DNA of 64,000 nucleotides from Pseudanabaena sp. lw0831 (GTDB lineage: Bacteria > Cyanobacteriota > Cyanobacteriia > Pseudanabaenales > Pseudanabaenaceae), in the NCBI RefSeq assembly GCF_016584665.1, contig NZ_BBJB01000118.1:1-64000 (forward strand). Direction: 5' to 3'. The notes beneath the pieces were generated by a model. That model saw only the letters and a program-made list of their open reading frames with translations, did no database searches and was not told the DNA's origin. This document shows positions 35,948 through 44,143 of the stretch, in pieces. How positions within the stretch are numbered: the stretch's first letter is position 1; each line of letters opens with the position of its first letter. The translations under genes were made by a program, and so were the position numbers.

Positions 35948-36125
35948 TTACTCCCGTAATAATTTCCATAATGTTTGAGTAAGTTGATCGCGGAGAAATT
36001 GCAGATTATCTCGAATTGTTTTTGTGTTTAGATGATCGTTACCTAACGAAACTTCAAGAATTTTCAATGTTCGCGGATAGAGCTGTTCGGCTTCGCTGTA
36101 CGTCCCTTAAGATTCGTAAAGTTAC
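35948..36125 (-). pseudogene. Decayed C-terminal end of a kinesin-light-chain-type TPR gene
   Basis: Read on the minus strand, one frame gives LYES-stop-GTYSEAEQLYPRTLKILEV, then GNDHLNTKTIRDNLQFLRD and a stop at 35948. This is the end of a TPR protein like that at 36584-38788, whose unit is SEAEPLYLRxLEI. An in-frame TAA replaces the expected codon before GTYSE, and no upstream TPR sequence remains because hicB begins there. It is a fragment without a start and surely not functional. Confidence 0.8.
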
Positions 36126-36337
36126 GCGTACATCAACCGTCCTTTGGGCGTGGGAATGATTCTTCCTAGCATTTTTGCTGTTTCTATCCATTCTCGGATA
36201 ATAATTTCGGCGTTGGCTACGGCTTCGGCATAGCTCTGTCCATCTGCCATACAACCTGCAAGTTCAGGAACTTCAACGATGAAAGCTTCATCTGCTTCGC
36301 TCCAATAAACAATTAATTCGTATTTAATTGGTGTCAT
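36122..36337 (-). CDS. hicB: HicB-family antitoxin
   Basis: The 71-aa product has the HicB partial RNase-H-like fold: YELIVYWSEADEAFIVEVPELAGCMADG then YAEAVANAEIIIREWIE. This short form lacks an added DNA-binding domain, as is common in cyanobacteria. ATG at 36337 is chosen because the frame upstream runs through the hicA gene out of register. It overlaps the hicA end by 14 bases, the usual hicA-hicB coupling. Its toxin partner is frameshifted here, so it may be a free antitoxin. Confidence 0.85.
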   Translation of the reverse strand: MTPIKYELIVYWSEADEAFIVEVPELAGCMADGQSYAEAVANAEIIIREWIETAKMLGRIIPTPKGRLMYA

Positions 36338-36583
36338 TTTCTTTGAGTTTATATCTGAGGATTGCATTTCTGATTTGTTTGATTTGATAAGCTTTGGCTT
36401 TACCTTGCTTAGATTGTATATTGAGAATTTCGGGAATGTCATCTTTGGAGAAAATATGATGGCTACCGTTGATCCTTTCGCTAAAGCCGAGGCGTTTTAA
36501 AAATTGACAGAGGGTGTCAAAATCAATACTGTTGTCGCTGCCGCCATCAAGTAATTTTTGTCTGAATTTTCGTGTTTCCCCAT
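36324..36583 (-). pseudogene. hicA: HicA toxin gene with a frameshift near the start
   Basis: HicA is a small mRNA interferase. From the ATG at 36583 the frame reads MGKHENSDKN and soon stops. A one-base shift in the run of A after the fifth codon gives a complete HicA: FRQKLLDGG, DFDTLCQFLKRLGFSERING, then SHHIF with the catalytic histidine, and KAYQIKQIRNAI. The HicA frame itself has no ATG, GTG or TTG start before its core. Either one A has been lost (a natural knockout, or a sequencing error), or slippage on the A-run restores it. The ATG overlaps the region immediately after the TPR gene stop. Confidence 0.8.
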
Positions 36584-38788
36584 TTATTTATCCTTCATGG
36601 TTTCGCCCATAGTCTCATAATTTTGGCGGGCTGTGACTGTATTGTGATGATCGGAACCAAGGGCTTTTTCAAGAATTTGGATAGCTCGCAGAAAGAGAGG
36701 TTCGGCTTCGCTGTACTTCCCTTGCGATCGGTAAAGTCCTGCGAGATTGTTGAGACTGGTGGCGACATAGGGATGGTCTGCTCCTAGTTGGCGTTCCTTA
36801 ATTTCGATTGATCGCAGATAGAAAGGTTCGGCTTCGCTGTACTTCCCTTGCGATTTGTAAAGTAATGCGAGAGCGTTGAGACTGTAGGCGACATCGGGAT
36901 GGTCTGCTCCTAGTTGGCGTTCCCTGATTTCAAGCGTTCGCAGATAGAGAGGTTCGGCTTCGCTGTACTTCCCTTGCGATTCGTAAAGTTGTGCGAGATT
37001 GTTGAGACTGGAGGCGACATCGGGATGATATTCTCCATCATAGATGCGTTTATAGATTTCGAGTGATCGCAGCAAGAGAGGTTCGGCTTCGCTGTACCTC
37101 CCTTGCGCTCGATAAATTTGTGCGAGACCGTTGAGACTTTGAGCGACATCGGGATGGTCTGCTCCTAGTTGGCGTTCCTTAATTTCGATTGATCGCAGAT
37201 AGAAAGGTTCGGTGTCGCTGTACTTCCCTTGCGATTCGTAAAGTAATGCGAGATTGTTGAGGATTATAGGTGCATGGAGAGGGGCTATGCACTGTTCTTC
37301 TATGATTTCAAGCAATCGAATGCTGAGAGATTCTGCTTCGCAATAAATCCCTTGCGAACGGTAAAATTCTGCGAGATTGTAAAGGCTTATGGTAAAAGAG
37401 GGACAGAAAATAATTGTGTATGATTCATCAGATTTTAGTTGATGCCCTCTGATTTCGATTGCTCGCAGATAAAGGAGTTCGGCTTCGCTAAACTTTCCCT
37501 GAGATTTATAAAGGGCGGCAAGATTATTGAGACTCCAGACGACTGGGTCAGGATGTACTTCTGGTTGTCGTTGTCGTTCCCTGATTTCAAGCGATCGCAG
37601 ATAGAGCGGTTCGGCTTCGCTGTACTTCCCTTGAGATCGGTAACATTCTGCGAGATTATTCAGTCCATTAGCGGAATGTTGCTGCCCTCTAATTTCGAGC
37701 GATCGCAGGTAGAGCGGTTCGGCTTCGCTGTACTTCCCTTGCACTAGGTAAATTCCTGCAAGAGTATTGAGGATTCGAGAAACAAATTCATGATCTGCAC
37801 CATAAACTTGCTCCCAGATTTCGAGCCATCGCAAATAGAGAGGTTCGGCATTGCTGTACTTCCCTTGAGAATAGTAAATTAATGCGAGATTACTGAGTCT
37901 CTCGACAATAGAGTGTGGGTATGAATCTATTCGCTGTTCAGCGATTTCGAGCAATCGCAGATAGAGAGGTTCAGCTTCACGGTATTTACCTTGCGCACGA
38001 TAAAGTTCTGCGAGCTTGTTGAGACTGGAGGCGAGAATGGGATGGTGTGTGCCTATCTGCCGCTCGAAAAGCTCCAAATCTTTTTGATGAAGTTTTTCAA
38101 TTTTAGAATATGAAAATGAATTTACACCTAATAATTCTCTTTGGGCTCTGTCTATATCGCGCATAAGATTGTCTCGAAGAGGCGATTCAGGGTCTTGAGC
38201 GTTCAATTCATCCATTCGTTTTTGCAGTTCAACAGGAATTACAAATGGAGTTGGCGTTGGCAGCGGTTTACGCCGCTTCATGAGCAAAGTTATCGGCTGG
38301 GAGAAATCAAATACACCATTCCGCCAACTCCAAAAAACGGGAGCTTGTTTTGCCAGAGAGTTAGCGATCTCTGGAGTTAGCCAGATCAAAATAGAAAACG
38401 TAAATTCTTGCCATGATTTCAAAGTCCCTTGCAAAGAGGAATAGAATTGTTCTTCAGTGGATTTTGTCTCATCTAAGCGAATATTTGTTAGTGCATCTGC
38501 CACCATCACTGTAACCAACACAGCTGCATTTAATGAATTTAGCCCTGATTCACTCTCTACTAAATCTAGCAAGCACTTACTCAGACTAGGTTGCTGACTC
38601 GTTACATTGACGCGATGACAACTTACACCATTAGCATTCAATTCCGTCTCATAGTTAAAGATTATTTCATTACGAGAATTCTGATTGTCACAGATAGCTA
38701 CTAACAAGTTTAATTTCCCATGACTAGCTTGTACCGACTTGATCAACTGTCTCAAATCATTTTGGCCCTGACTATCTTGATCTTGCAT
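36584..38788 (-). CDS. Kinesin-light-chain-type TPR protein with N-terminal effector-like domain
   Basis: The 734-aa protein has about eleven 42-residue TPRs from about residue 240 on, built on units like SQGKYSEAEPLYLRSLEI and LGADHPDVA. The units are so alike that the DNA itself is repetitive. The N-terminal part (about 1-190) is alpha/beta without a Walker motif and has FWSWRNGVFDF; similar N-terminal parts head many cyanobacterial TPR or STAND-like proteins. It may serve as a protein-interaction scaffold. The stop codon is followed directly by the ATG of the damaged hicA. A TPR fragment on the far side of hicAB suggests the locus was rearranged. Confidence 0.85.
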   Translation of the reverse strand: MQDQDSQGQNDLRQLIKSVQASHGKLNLLVAICDNQNSRNEIIFNYETELNANGVSCHRVNVTSQQPSLSKCLLDLVESESGLNSLNAAVLVTVMVADALTNIRLDETKSTEEQFYSSLQGTLKSWQEFTFSILIWLTPEIANSLAKQAPVFWSWRNGVFDFSQPITLLMKRRKPLPTPTPFVIPVELQKRMDELNAQDPESPLRDNLMRDIDRAQRELLGVNSFSYSKIEKLHQKDLELFERQIGTHHPILASSLNKLAELYRAQGKYREAEPLYLRLLEIAEQRIDSYPHSIVERLSNLALIYYSQGKYSNAEPLYLRWLEIWEQVYGADHEFVSRILNTLAGIYLVQGKYSEAEPLYLRSLEIRGQQHSANGLNNLAECYRSQGKYSEAEPLYLRSLEIRERQRQPEVHPDPVVWSLNNLAALYKSQGKFSEAELLYLRAIEIRGHQLKSDESYTIIFCPSFTISLYNLAEFYRSQGIYCEAESLSIRLLEIIEEQCIAPLHAPIILNNLALLYESQGKYSDTEPFYLRSIEIKERQLGADHPDVAQSLNGLAQIYRAQGRYSEAEPLLLRSLEIYKRIYDGEYHPDVASSLNNLAQLYESQGKYSEAEPLYLRTLEIRERQLGADHPDVAYSLNALALLYKSQGKYSEAEPFYLRSIEIKERQLGADHPYVATSLNNLAGLYRSQGKYSEAEPLFLRAIQILEKALGSDHHNTVTARQNYETMGETMKDK

Positions 38789-38998
38789 GACAAATATCGC
38801 TTTATTGAGTAGTTTTTGTTTGAAAAAATCTATCGATATCGTATATATAACATAATTGTAAAGATCACCTTGCGTAAACCTTGGAGCCTATCGCCCCGAA
38901 CCACAAAGTTCGGCGATGTGCACATTGAAAAAGCTCTAAAGCCAAGCATTACTGATCAACTGAATCCAAGCTAAAGTATAAGTGGCAACGTTCTTTAG

Positions 38999-40777
38999 TT
39001 GGTTTCTGTGCAAGAAGATTTTCGGTTAATTGTTGATTTAGTAACTGTTCTTGCGGCTGCTTCCTTTGGCGGATTGCTGGCGGCGGCGCTGCGATTACCA
39101 GTTTTATTGGGTTACATCTTTGGCGGCATCGTCGTTGGCCCCACAGGTTTAGGGCTGATCAAAGAATTGATACAAGTAGAAACCCTCGCTCAGTTTGGGG
39201 TTGCCTTTTTACTGTTCGCCCTCGGCGTTGAGTTTTCACTGAAGCAATTAAATAAAGTCAGAGCGATCGCACTCGGCGGCGGCACTTTACAAGTCTTGCT
39301 CACGATCGCGCTCACCACAGCCGTATCAGTATTTGTAGGATGGGTCGAGACCCCAACCCAAGGAATCTTCTTAGGCGGGATTTTGTCGCTATCATCAACG
39401 GCGGTGGTGCTGCGAAGTTTGATGGAAACCAATGCTACTGAGTCTTCCCAGGGACAAGTGACGCTGGGGATGTTGATCATTCAAGATCTGGCGCTGGGAT
39501 TGATGTTGGCGGTGTTGCCTGCGCTGGATCATCCTGAGTCAGTGGGTATCGAAGTTATCAAGGCTTTGTCGGTGACGGCTTTATTTGCGGGCGGCGCGAT
39601 CGTAGCAGGGATTTGGATGATTCCGCCGTTTTTGCGATGGGTAGCGAGTACCGAGAGCCGCGAATTATTCTTGCTAAGTGTGATTGTGCTGTGCTTAGGG
39701 ATTGCGCTCCTCACCGAGTATTTAGGCTTGTCGATCGAAATGGGCGCATTCGTCGCAGGTTTGATGATTTCCGAGGTGGAATACGCCGATCAAGCGCTCA
39801 CCTATGTCGAACCGCTGCGGGATGTGTTTGCGACTTTATTTTTTGCCGCGATTGGGATGCTGATCGATCCTGTATTTCTGATTCAGAACTGGGAATTAAT
39901 TCTCAGTCTGGTTGCGATCGTTATGGTCGGTAAATTTTTGATCGTTGTGCCTTTAGTAAGTATTTTCCGATATCCTCTGCGGGTTGCCATTTTTGCAGGG
40001 CTAGGTTTAGCCCAGATTGGAGAATTTTCGTTTGTACTCGCTAGTGAAGGACAGAAGCTAGGTTTGGTTTCGCGTCGTGTGTACTTACTGATTTTGGGGA
40101 CAACTGCGGTAACTTTGGTGATTACACCGTTCTTGCTAAAGGCAACACCACAGATTTTAGAATTGCTCGAAAAAGTGCCATTCCTGAAAGCTTGGATGAA
40201 CAAGTTAGATATGCCTCAAGAGCTTTCCTCCAATGCCAAACTCCAAGATCATGTGGTTGTCTGTGGCTATGGGCGAATCGGTCAGGGGATCGTGTCTTTG
40301 TTGCAGTCCAAGGGCTATCCTGTGCTGGTAATTGAGGATGCTGAGTCTAAGGTGGAAATTCTGCGATCGCAAAATATCCCCTACCTATACGGCAATTGTT
40401 CAAGCCCTTTTGTGCTTGAAAAAGCGGAAATAGACCATGCGAGATCGATGTTAATCGCCATTTCCGACCCGATCGCCACTAGATTGGCTGTGCAGAGAGC
40501 AGTCTCCATTTCTCCAGCAATTGATATTGTAGTCAGAGCTGAAAAAGATGCTGATATCGATACGTTGTACCAACTTGGCGCTAAGGAAGTTGTGCATCCT
40601 ACCTTTGAGGCAAGCTTGGAGCTAACCACACATCTACTGCTATGTCTGGGCGAAAGTACTCAAGATATTCAGGCAGAAATCATCGCAGTGCGTCGTAGCC
40701 GCTATGCTAATTTCCGTCCTGAAATTGCCTGTGTATTGCCAGCGATCGTGCCTCTGTTGCCACCTAGTCCTAATTAA
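38999..40777 (+). CDS. CPA2 cation:proton antiporter with TrkA-N domain
   Basis: The 592-aa protein has an N-terminal membrane part of about 12 helices (1-385) of the KefB/CPA2 type, with LLFALGVEFSL and GLGLAQIGEFSFVLA. A cytosolic RCK/TrkA-N domain follows (about 410-525): VVVCGYGRIGQGIVSLL and the NCSSP region, which binds NAD(H). It is likely to exchange K+ or Na+ for H+. TTG at 38999 opens the frame; a GTG at 39008 is an equally plausible start. A perfect hairpin follows the stop. Confidence 0.92.
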   Translation: MVSVQEDFRLIVDLVTVLAAASFGGLLAAALRLPVLLGYIFGGIVVGPTGLGLIKELIQVETLAQFGVAFLLFALGVEFSLKQLNKVRAIALGGGTLQVLLTIALTTAVSVFVGWVETPTQGIFLGGILSLSSTAVVLRSLMETNATESSQGQVTLGMLIIQDLALGLMLAVLPALDHPESVGIEVIKALSVTALFAGGAIVAGIWMIPPFLRWVASTESRELFLLSVIVLCLGIALLTEYLGLSIEMGAFVAGLMISEVEYADQALTYVEPLRDVFATLFFAAIGMLIDPVFLIQNWELILSLVAIVMVGKFLIVVPLVSIFRYPLRVAIFAGLGLAQIGEFSFVLASEGQKLGLVSRRVYLLILGTTAVTLVITPFLLKATPQILELLEKVPFLKAWMNKLDMPQELSSNAKLQDHVVVCGYGRIGQGIVSLLQSKGYPVLVIEDAESKVEILRSQNIPYLYGNCSSPFVLEKAEIDHARSMLIAISDPIATRLAVQRAVSISPAIDIVVRAEKDADIDTLYQLGAKEVVHPTFEASLELTTHLLLCLGESTQDIQAEIIAVRRSRYANFRPEIACVLPAIVPLLPPSPN

Positions 40778-40784
40778 TTAGCAA

Positions 40785-40837
40785 ACCCAAACCCGTAAAG
40801 TTGCGACCCGCAGGGTCGCAACTTTACGGGTTTGGGT
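40785..40837. terminator. Hairpin after the antiporter gene
   Basis: A perfect palindrome with arms ACCCAAACCCGTAAAGTTGC and centre GACCCGCAGGGTC. It resembles the family A palindromes in its CCCAAA start but has a different core. Confidence 0.65.
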
Positions 40838-40881
40838 AATTTGTTTTGCCCAAGTACTTAAGGCTTCTTGAGGATGATGTT

Positions 40882-41925
40882 ATGAAACTAAAATTTAGAG
40901 AAATTTCTAGAATTACACTTACAGGGTTGCTCGCTTCTTCTGTTGTTGCTTGCCAAGGTTCAAATCTTGGCAGTTCATTGGAGGTGGCGATCGCTCCCGC
41001 CAGTCCATCAACTTCTGAGGCGATCGCAGAAAAACCCAATCAACCAACCGCGATCGCTACATCACCCGCCAGCTCAAACCCAACCGCAAAACCTGAACCG
41101 AAACCAACTAATTCTCCTACTAGTTCCGTTAATACTATTAACAGCGATCGCTTATCTACTCAAATGAAAGCGATCGCTCTTCAATCCTTGCCAAAGGAGT
41201 CAACCTCAGAAAAGAAATCACTTAAAGAAATTTTCTATGAACTTTTTTATATAAACTTTACTCATTCTAAGCCTCAATCTGGTGAATTTAGCGATCTAGA
41301 AACTGCACCTGCTCCTCTCAAAGCTTGGATTAAGGACTTAAACAAATTAGGAACGATCGCTCCGAAAATAAGGCAAGAATTTAAGCCGAATATATTAGTT
41401 GCGCGTCGTGAATATGCGCGATGGTTATTAGAAACCAATAATCGACTTTATAAAAACCAACCTAGCCGCCAAATTCGGCTTGCTCAACCAACCGATAGCA
41501 ATACTTTCCCTGATATTTCCCAAAGCCATCCTGACTTTGCAATTATTCAGGGCTTAGCCAATGCAGGACTGATCGGTGGAACAGGCGATCTCTTTCGTCC
41601 CAATGATCCGCTATTACGCGAAGAACTTGTGCAATGGAAGATCCCGCTTGATCTCAGACAACCTTTGCCCAGTGCCACATTAGAAACTGTTAGTCAATCA
41701 TGGGGATTTAAAGATAGCGATCGCATTAGCGAGAAGGCTCTAAGTGCGATCTTTGCTGATGCTCAACTGCGCGATATTTCTAACATTCGACGCAGCTTTG
41801 GATTTACGACATTATTACAACCTCAAAAGCCAGTTACTCGTGCCGAGGCAGCCGCTTCACTTTGGTATTTTGGCACTGCGGTAGATGGCATATCGGTTAG
41901 CAAGGTTTTAGAAACTGAGCGATAA
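40882..41925 (+). CDS. Lipoprotein with SLH-like domain
   Basis: The 347-aa product starts MKLKFREISRITLTGLL and has a lipobox SSVVAC, so it is probably a lipid-anchored envelope protein. A Pro/Thr/Ser-rich linker (about 30-95) follows. The C-terminal half has an SLH-type segment FPDISQSHPDFAIIQGLANAGLIGG with FRPNDPLLREELVQW, and a second weaker one near residue 270 (FADAQLRDISN, VTRAEAAASLW). ATG at 40882 places the signal peptide correctly; earlier codons (40846) lie in the repeat flank. Confidence 0.78.
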   Translation: MKLKFREISRITLTGLLASSVVACQGSNLGSSLEVAIAPASPSTSEAIAEKPNQPTAIATSPASSNPTAKPEPKPTNSPTSSVNTINSDRLSTQMKAIALQSLPKESTSEKKSLKEIFYELFYINFTHSKPQSGEFSDLETAPAPLKAWIKDLNKLGTIAPKIRQEFKPNILVARREYARWLLETNNRLYKNQPSRQIRLAQPTDSNTFPDISQSHPDFAIIQGLANAGLIGGTGDLFRPNDPLLREELVQWKIPLDLRQPLPSATLETVSQSWGFKDSDRISEKALSAIFADAQLRDISNIRRSFGFTTLLQPQKPVTRAEAAASLWYFGTAVDGISVSKVLETER

Positions 41926-41963
41926 TCAACGTTGAGGTCTATCTATAAAACGGGAGAAAAGCG

Positions 41964-42587
41964 ATGGTTCAAACTCTACAAGCTTCAAGGCTCAGCTTAT
42001 ATGATGTCAAAAACAAGTTTCACTTACAGCAAGATAGAAACGATACATTTTTTACTGATTTATTAGGTTCGGCTCCTGCGCTTAGTGAATTTGAGAAACA
42101 ACAATTGGATCGCACAAGGCAACAATACCTTTACCTTGCTGATCGCCCACTGTTAGAAGTAACCGTCAAGATGGTTACTTTGTCGCCATTGCTATCTCTA
42201 GCAGGTTTTTACGATCCACCTTTTTATACAACCTTAGAAGAATCCATTGAGTTAGTGTCTCAGGACGAGGTAGAAGTGGTGCGGGGACAGATAGATATCT
42301 TAGTGTTACAACAAGTAATCTGGGTATTGGCGATCGAAGCTAAAAGTATTCAATATGACGTGATGGTTGCGCTGCCACAAGCTTTGACCTATATGATTGC
42401 TAGTTCTAACCCCGCTCAAACTAGATTTGGACTAATTACCAATGGACGAGAGTTTCGCTTTATCAAACTAGATTCTGAAGTTGAACCAATTTATACCTTA
42501 TCCAGAGTCTTTTCATTGTCTGAAGTAGAAAACCATTTATATGTAGTGCTACAAATTTTAAAATCTCTCGGTCAGTTAGTTATATAG
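41964..42587 (+). CDS. HsdR N-terminal-like nuclease-domain protein (orphan)
   Basis: The 207-aa protein resembles the N-terminal domain of type I restriction R subunits. The PD-(D/E)XK core is visible as RGQIDILVL followed by WVLAIEAKS, and TRFGLITNGREFRFIKL follows. No helicase domain, HsdM or HsdS is nearby. Such orphans are common in cyanobacteria and their function is not known. A GGGAGAAAAGCG ribosome-binding site precedes the ATG. Two hairpins follow. Confidence 0.82.
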   Translation: MVQTLQASRLSLYDVKNKFHLQQDRNDTFFTDLLGSAPALSEFEKQQLDRTRQQYLYLADRPLLEVTVKMVTLSPLLSLAGFYDPPFYTTLEESIELVSQDEVEVVRGQIDILVLQQVIWVLAIEAKSIQYDVMVALPQALTYMIASSNPAQTRFGLITNGREFRFIKLDSEVEPIYTLSRVFSLSEVENHLYVVLQILKSLGQLVI

Positions 42588-42611
42588 CTGTTGCCATTTT
42601 AGTTAAAATAT

Positions 42612-42661
42612 AAATCCCAAAATGAGAGGCGGTGCGAAGCGCCGCCTCTCATTTTGGATTT
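42612..42661. terminator. Hairpin downstream of the HsdR-N-like gene
   Basis: The arms AAATCCCAAAATGAGAGGC and complement enclose GGTGCGAAGCGCC. Related to family A in its ends (AAxCCCAAAA), with a T-run at the right. Confidence 0.65.
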
Positions 42662-42682
42662 TAAGTGGCGACAGATGTGTAG

Positions 42683-42717
42683 AAATGAAAAACGGCGCTT
42701 TGCGCCGTTTTTCATTT
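42683..42717. terminator. Second hairpin in the same gap
   Basis: A perfect stem AAATGAAAAACGGCGC, T-loop, GCGCCGTTTTTCATTT with a T-run, about 66 bases before the DUF2997 gene. Confidence 0.6.
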
Positions 42718-42783
42718 TGCAATTTTTGATATAGAGAGGCTAGAATATTAGTAATTGTTATTGTTGAGAAAAATTAATACATC

Positions 42784-43002
42784 ATGTCTCAGTATCAACG
42801 TATCGAGTACTTAATTGGGAAAGATGGCAAAATCGTTGAACGGGCGGTTGATATGACTGGTAGCGAATGCGTTGCGATCGCTGCTGAAATTGAGTCGAAT
42901 TTAGGGAAAGTTGAAACTCGCCAATTATTACCTAATTATTACGAGACATCTGATCAAAATCTTGACTGCAATACGCATGAGCAAGTTCAGTTCGAGCAAT
43001 AA
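42784..43002 (+). CDS. DUF2997 family protein
   Basis: The 72-aa protein has the DUF2997 pattern: IEYLIGKDGKIVERAVDMTGSECVAI followed by AEIESNLGKVE and NYYE. This family often accompanies ycf35 (DUF1257) and a ferredoxin in cyanobacteria, but neither is next to it here. Function is unknown. ATG at 42784. Confidence 0.8.
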   Translation: MSQYQRIEYLIGKDGKIVERAVDMTGSECVAIAAEIESNLGKVETRQLLPNYYETSDQNLDCNTHEQVQFEQ

Positions 43003-43130
43003 ACCTAAGTTTCTGTAGGTACGTTTGCCATTTAGGTCGTATTAACGAACCTAATATTTTCTAAAACTTATTGGATTTACCTAATGTTTTAGGATTGCTA
43101 ACTTTCTTGATAGCAATGATTTTAGCATTT

Positions 43131-43235
43131 ATACCAATTCTCGAAAGTGTATTCGCACTTTCGAGAATTAAAAATCAAACCCAGCAAGGGTTTTAATCCC
43201 TCAAAATGGCAACGCCATTTTGAGTATTGATATTA
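43131..43235. repeat. Palindromic repeat, family C
   Basis: Starts ATACCAATTCTCGAAAGTGT and ends GTATTGATATTA, with the AAAATGGCAACGCCATTTT hairpin. The remaining parts of the 374-base gap 43003-43376 show no genes or clear promoters. Confidence 0.8.
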
Positions 43236-43376
43236 CAGGTAAATTAGGATTGGCTTGCCAGTGCACTAAGTTTGAGAAGTTGTTTCGATAAAAGTTAAGA
43301 TGATTGCCCTTATCTGGGTAAAATTGCGATCAAGAAATTAAGAATTGTTAAAGATTTGCTTATGTAGAGATTTGCC

Positions 43377-44075
43377 ATGGTAACTCAAACTCCATTATTG
43401 ATATCAGAATCGAGTGCAACCAGTAGGCTCCGAAAGGTTTTCTCGTCCGTCGATGCCGTGAGTTGTCCGCATAGGCTAAATTTCCATTTGCATACAGTGT
43501 ATTCTGACGGCAAGATGCAGCCTGTGGATTTAATCCAACAGGCGATCGCTTTGCGCATATCCGATCTTGCTATTACCGATCACCATGCGATCGCGGGCTA
43601 TTACATAGCTAAGAAGTACCTTGAGCAATCTATGAGTCAGTCTGCTGATCCCCGCTCTTTGCCAACTCTCTGGTCTGGGATCGAAGTTAATGCCAGTTTG
43701 ATTTTTACTGAAGTACATATTCTTGGCTATGGATTTGATCCCCAACATGAGGCGATGCATCCTTATTTGCAAGGCAAAACTACCGCAGGTCTGGACTATC
43801 AAGCAATTAGTGTGATCAAGGCGATGCATTTGGCTGGAGGCTTAGCAGTGCTTGCTCATCCTGCCCGATATAGGCGATCGCCTGAAGACTTGATCCCCGC
43901 CGCCGCCGCTTTAGGGATTGATGGCATTGAAACCTACTACGGATACGACAATAGCGACCCATGGAAGCCCAGTCCACGCCAAACCGAAGAAATTCGACAA
44001 CTTGCAGAATCATATGGATTAATGCATACCTGCGGGACAGACTCTCACGGGTTTAAAATCAGTAAAAGACTTTAG
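43377..44075 (+). CDS. PHP-domain phosphoesterase
   Basis: The 232-aa metal-dependent phosphoesterase has the PHP ligands in order: FHLHTVYSDG, ITDHHAIAGY, GIEVNAS, VLAHPARY and GTDSHGF. This order suits the TrpH/YciV-like group, some of which hydrolyse 3',5'-nucleoside bisphosphates or trim oligonucleotides 5'. The substrate is not readable here. It ends with a hairpin shortly before the oxidoreductase gene. Confidence 0.88.
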   Translation: MVTQTPLLISESSATSRLRKVFSSVDAVSCPHRLNFHLHTVYSDGKMQPVDLIQQAIALRISDLAITDHHAIAGYYIAKKYLEQSMSQSADPRSLPTLWSGIEVNASLIFTEVHILGYGFDPQHEAMHPYLQGKTTAGLDYQAISVIKAMHLAGGLAVLAHPARYRRSPEDLIPAAAALGIDGIETYYGYDNSDPWKPSPRQTEEIRQLAESYGLMHTCGTDSHGFKISKRL

Positions 44076-44080
44076 CCTCT

Positions 44081-44119
44081 CGGTGAAACAAACCTCGCAT
44101 AGCGAGGTTTGTTTCACCG
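44081..44119 (+). terminator. Hairpin after the PHP gene
   Basis: The arms CGGTGAAACAAACCTCGC and GCGAGGTTTGTTTCACCG enclose ATA. No long T-run follows. Confidence 0.6.
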
Positions 44120-44143
44120 AATCAAATTGCCGTTCAGAGAAAA

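Noticed and set aside
36122-36442. Long version of HicB (106 aa)
   Set aside because: The N-terminal 35 residues would be out-of-register translation of hicA; the 71-aa form starts at the coupled ATG at 36337.
36600-38100. CRISPR-like regular DNA repeats
   Set aside because: The 126-base periodic repeats are coding TPR units in an open minus-strand frame; there are no short direct repeats with unique spacers.
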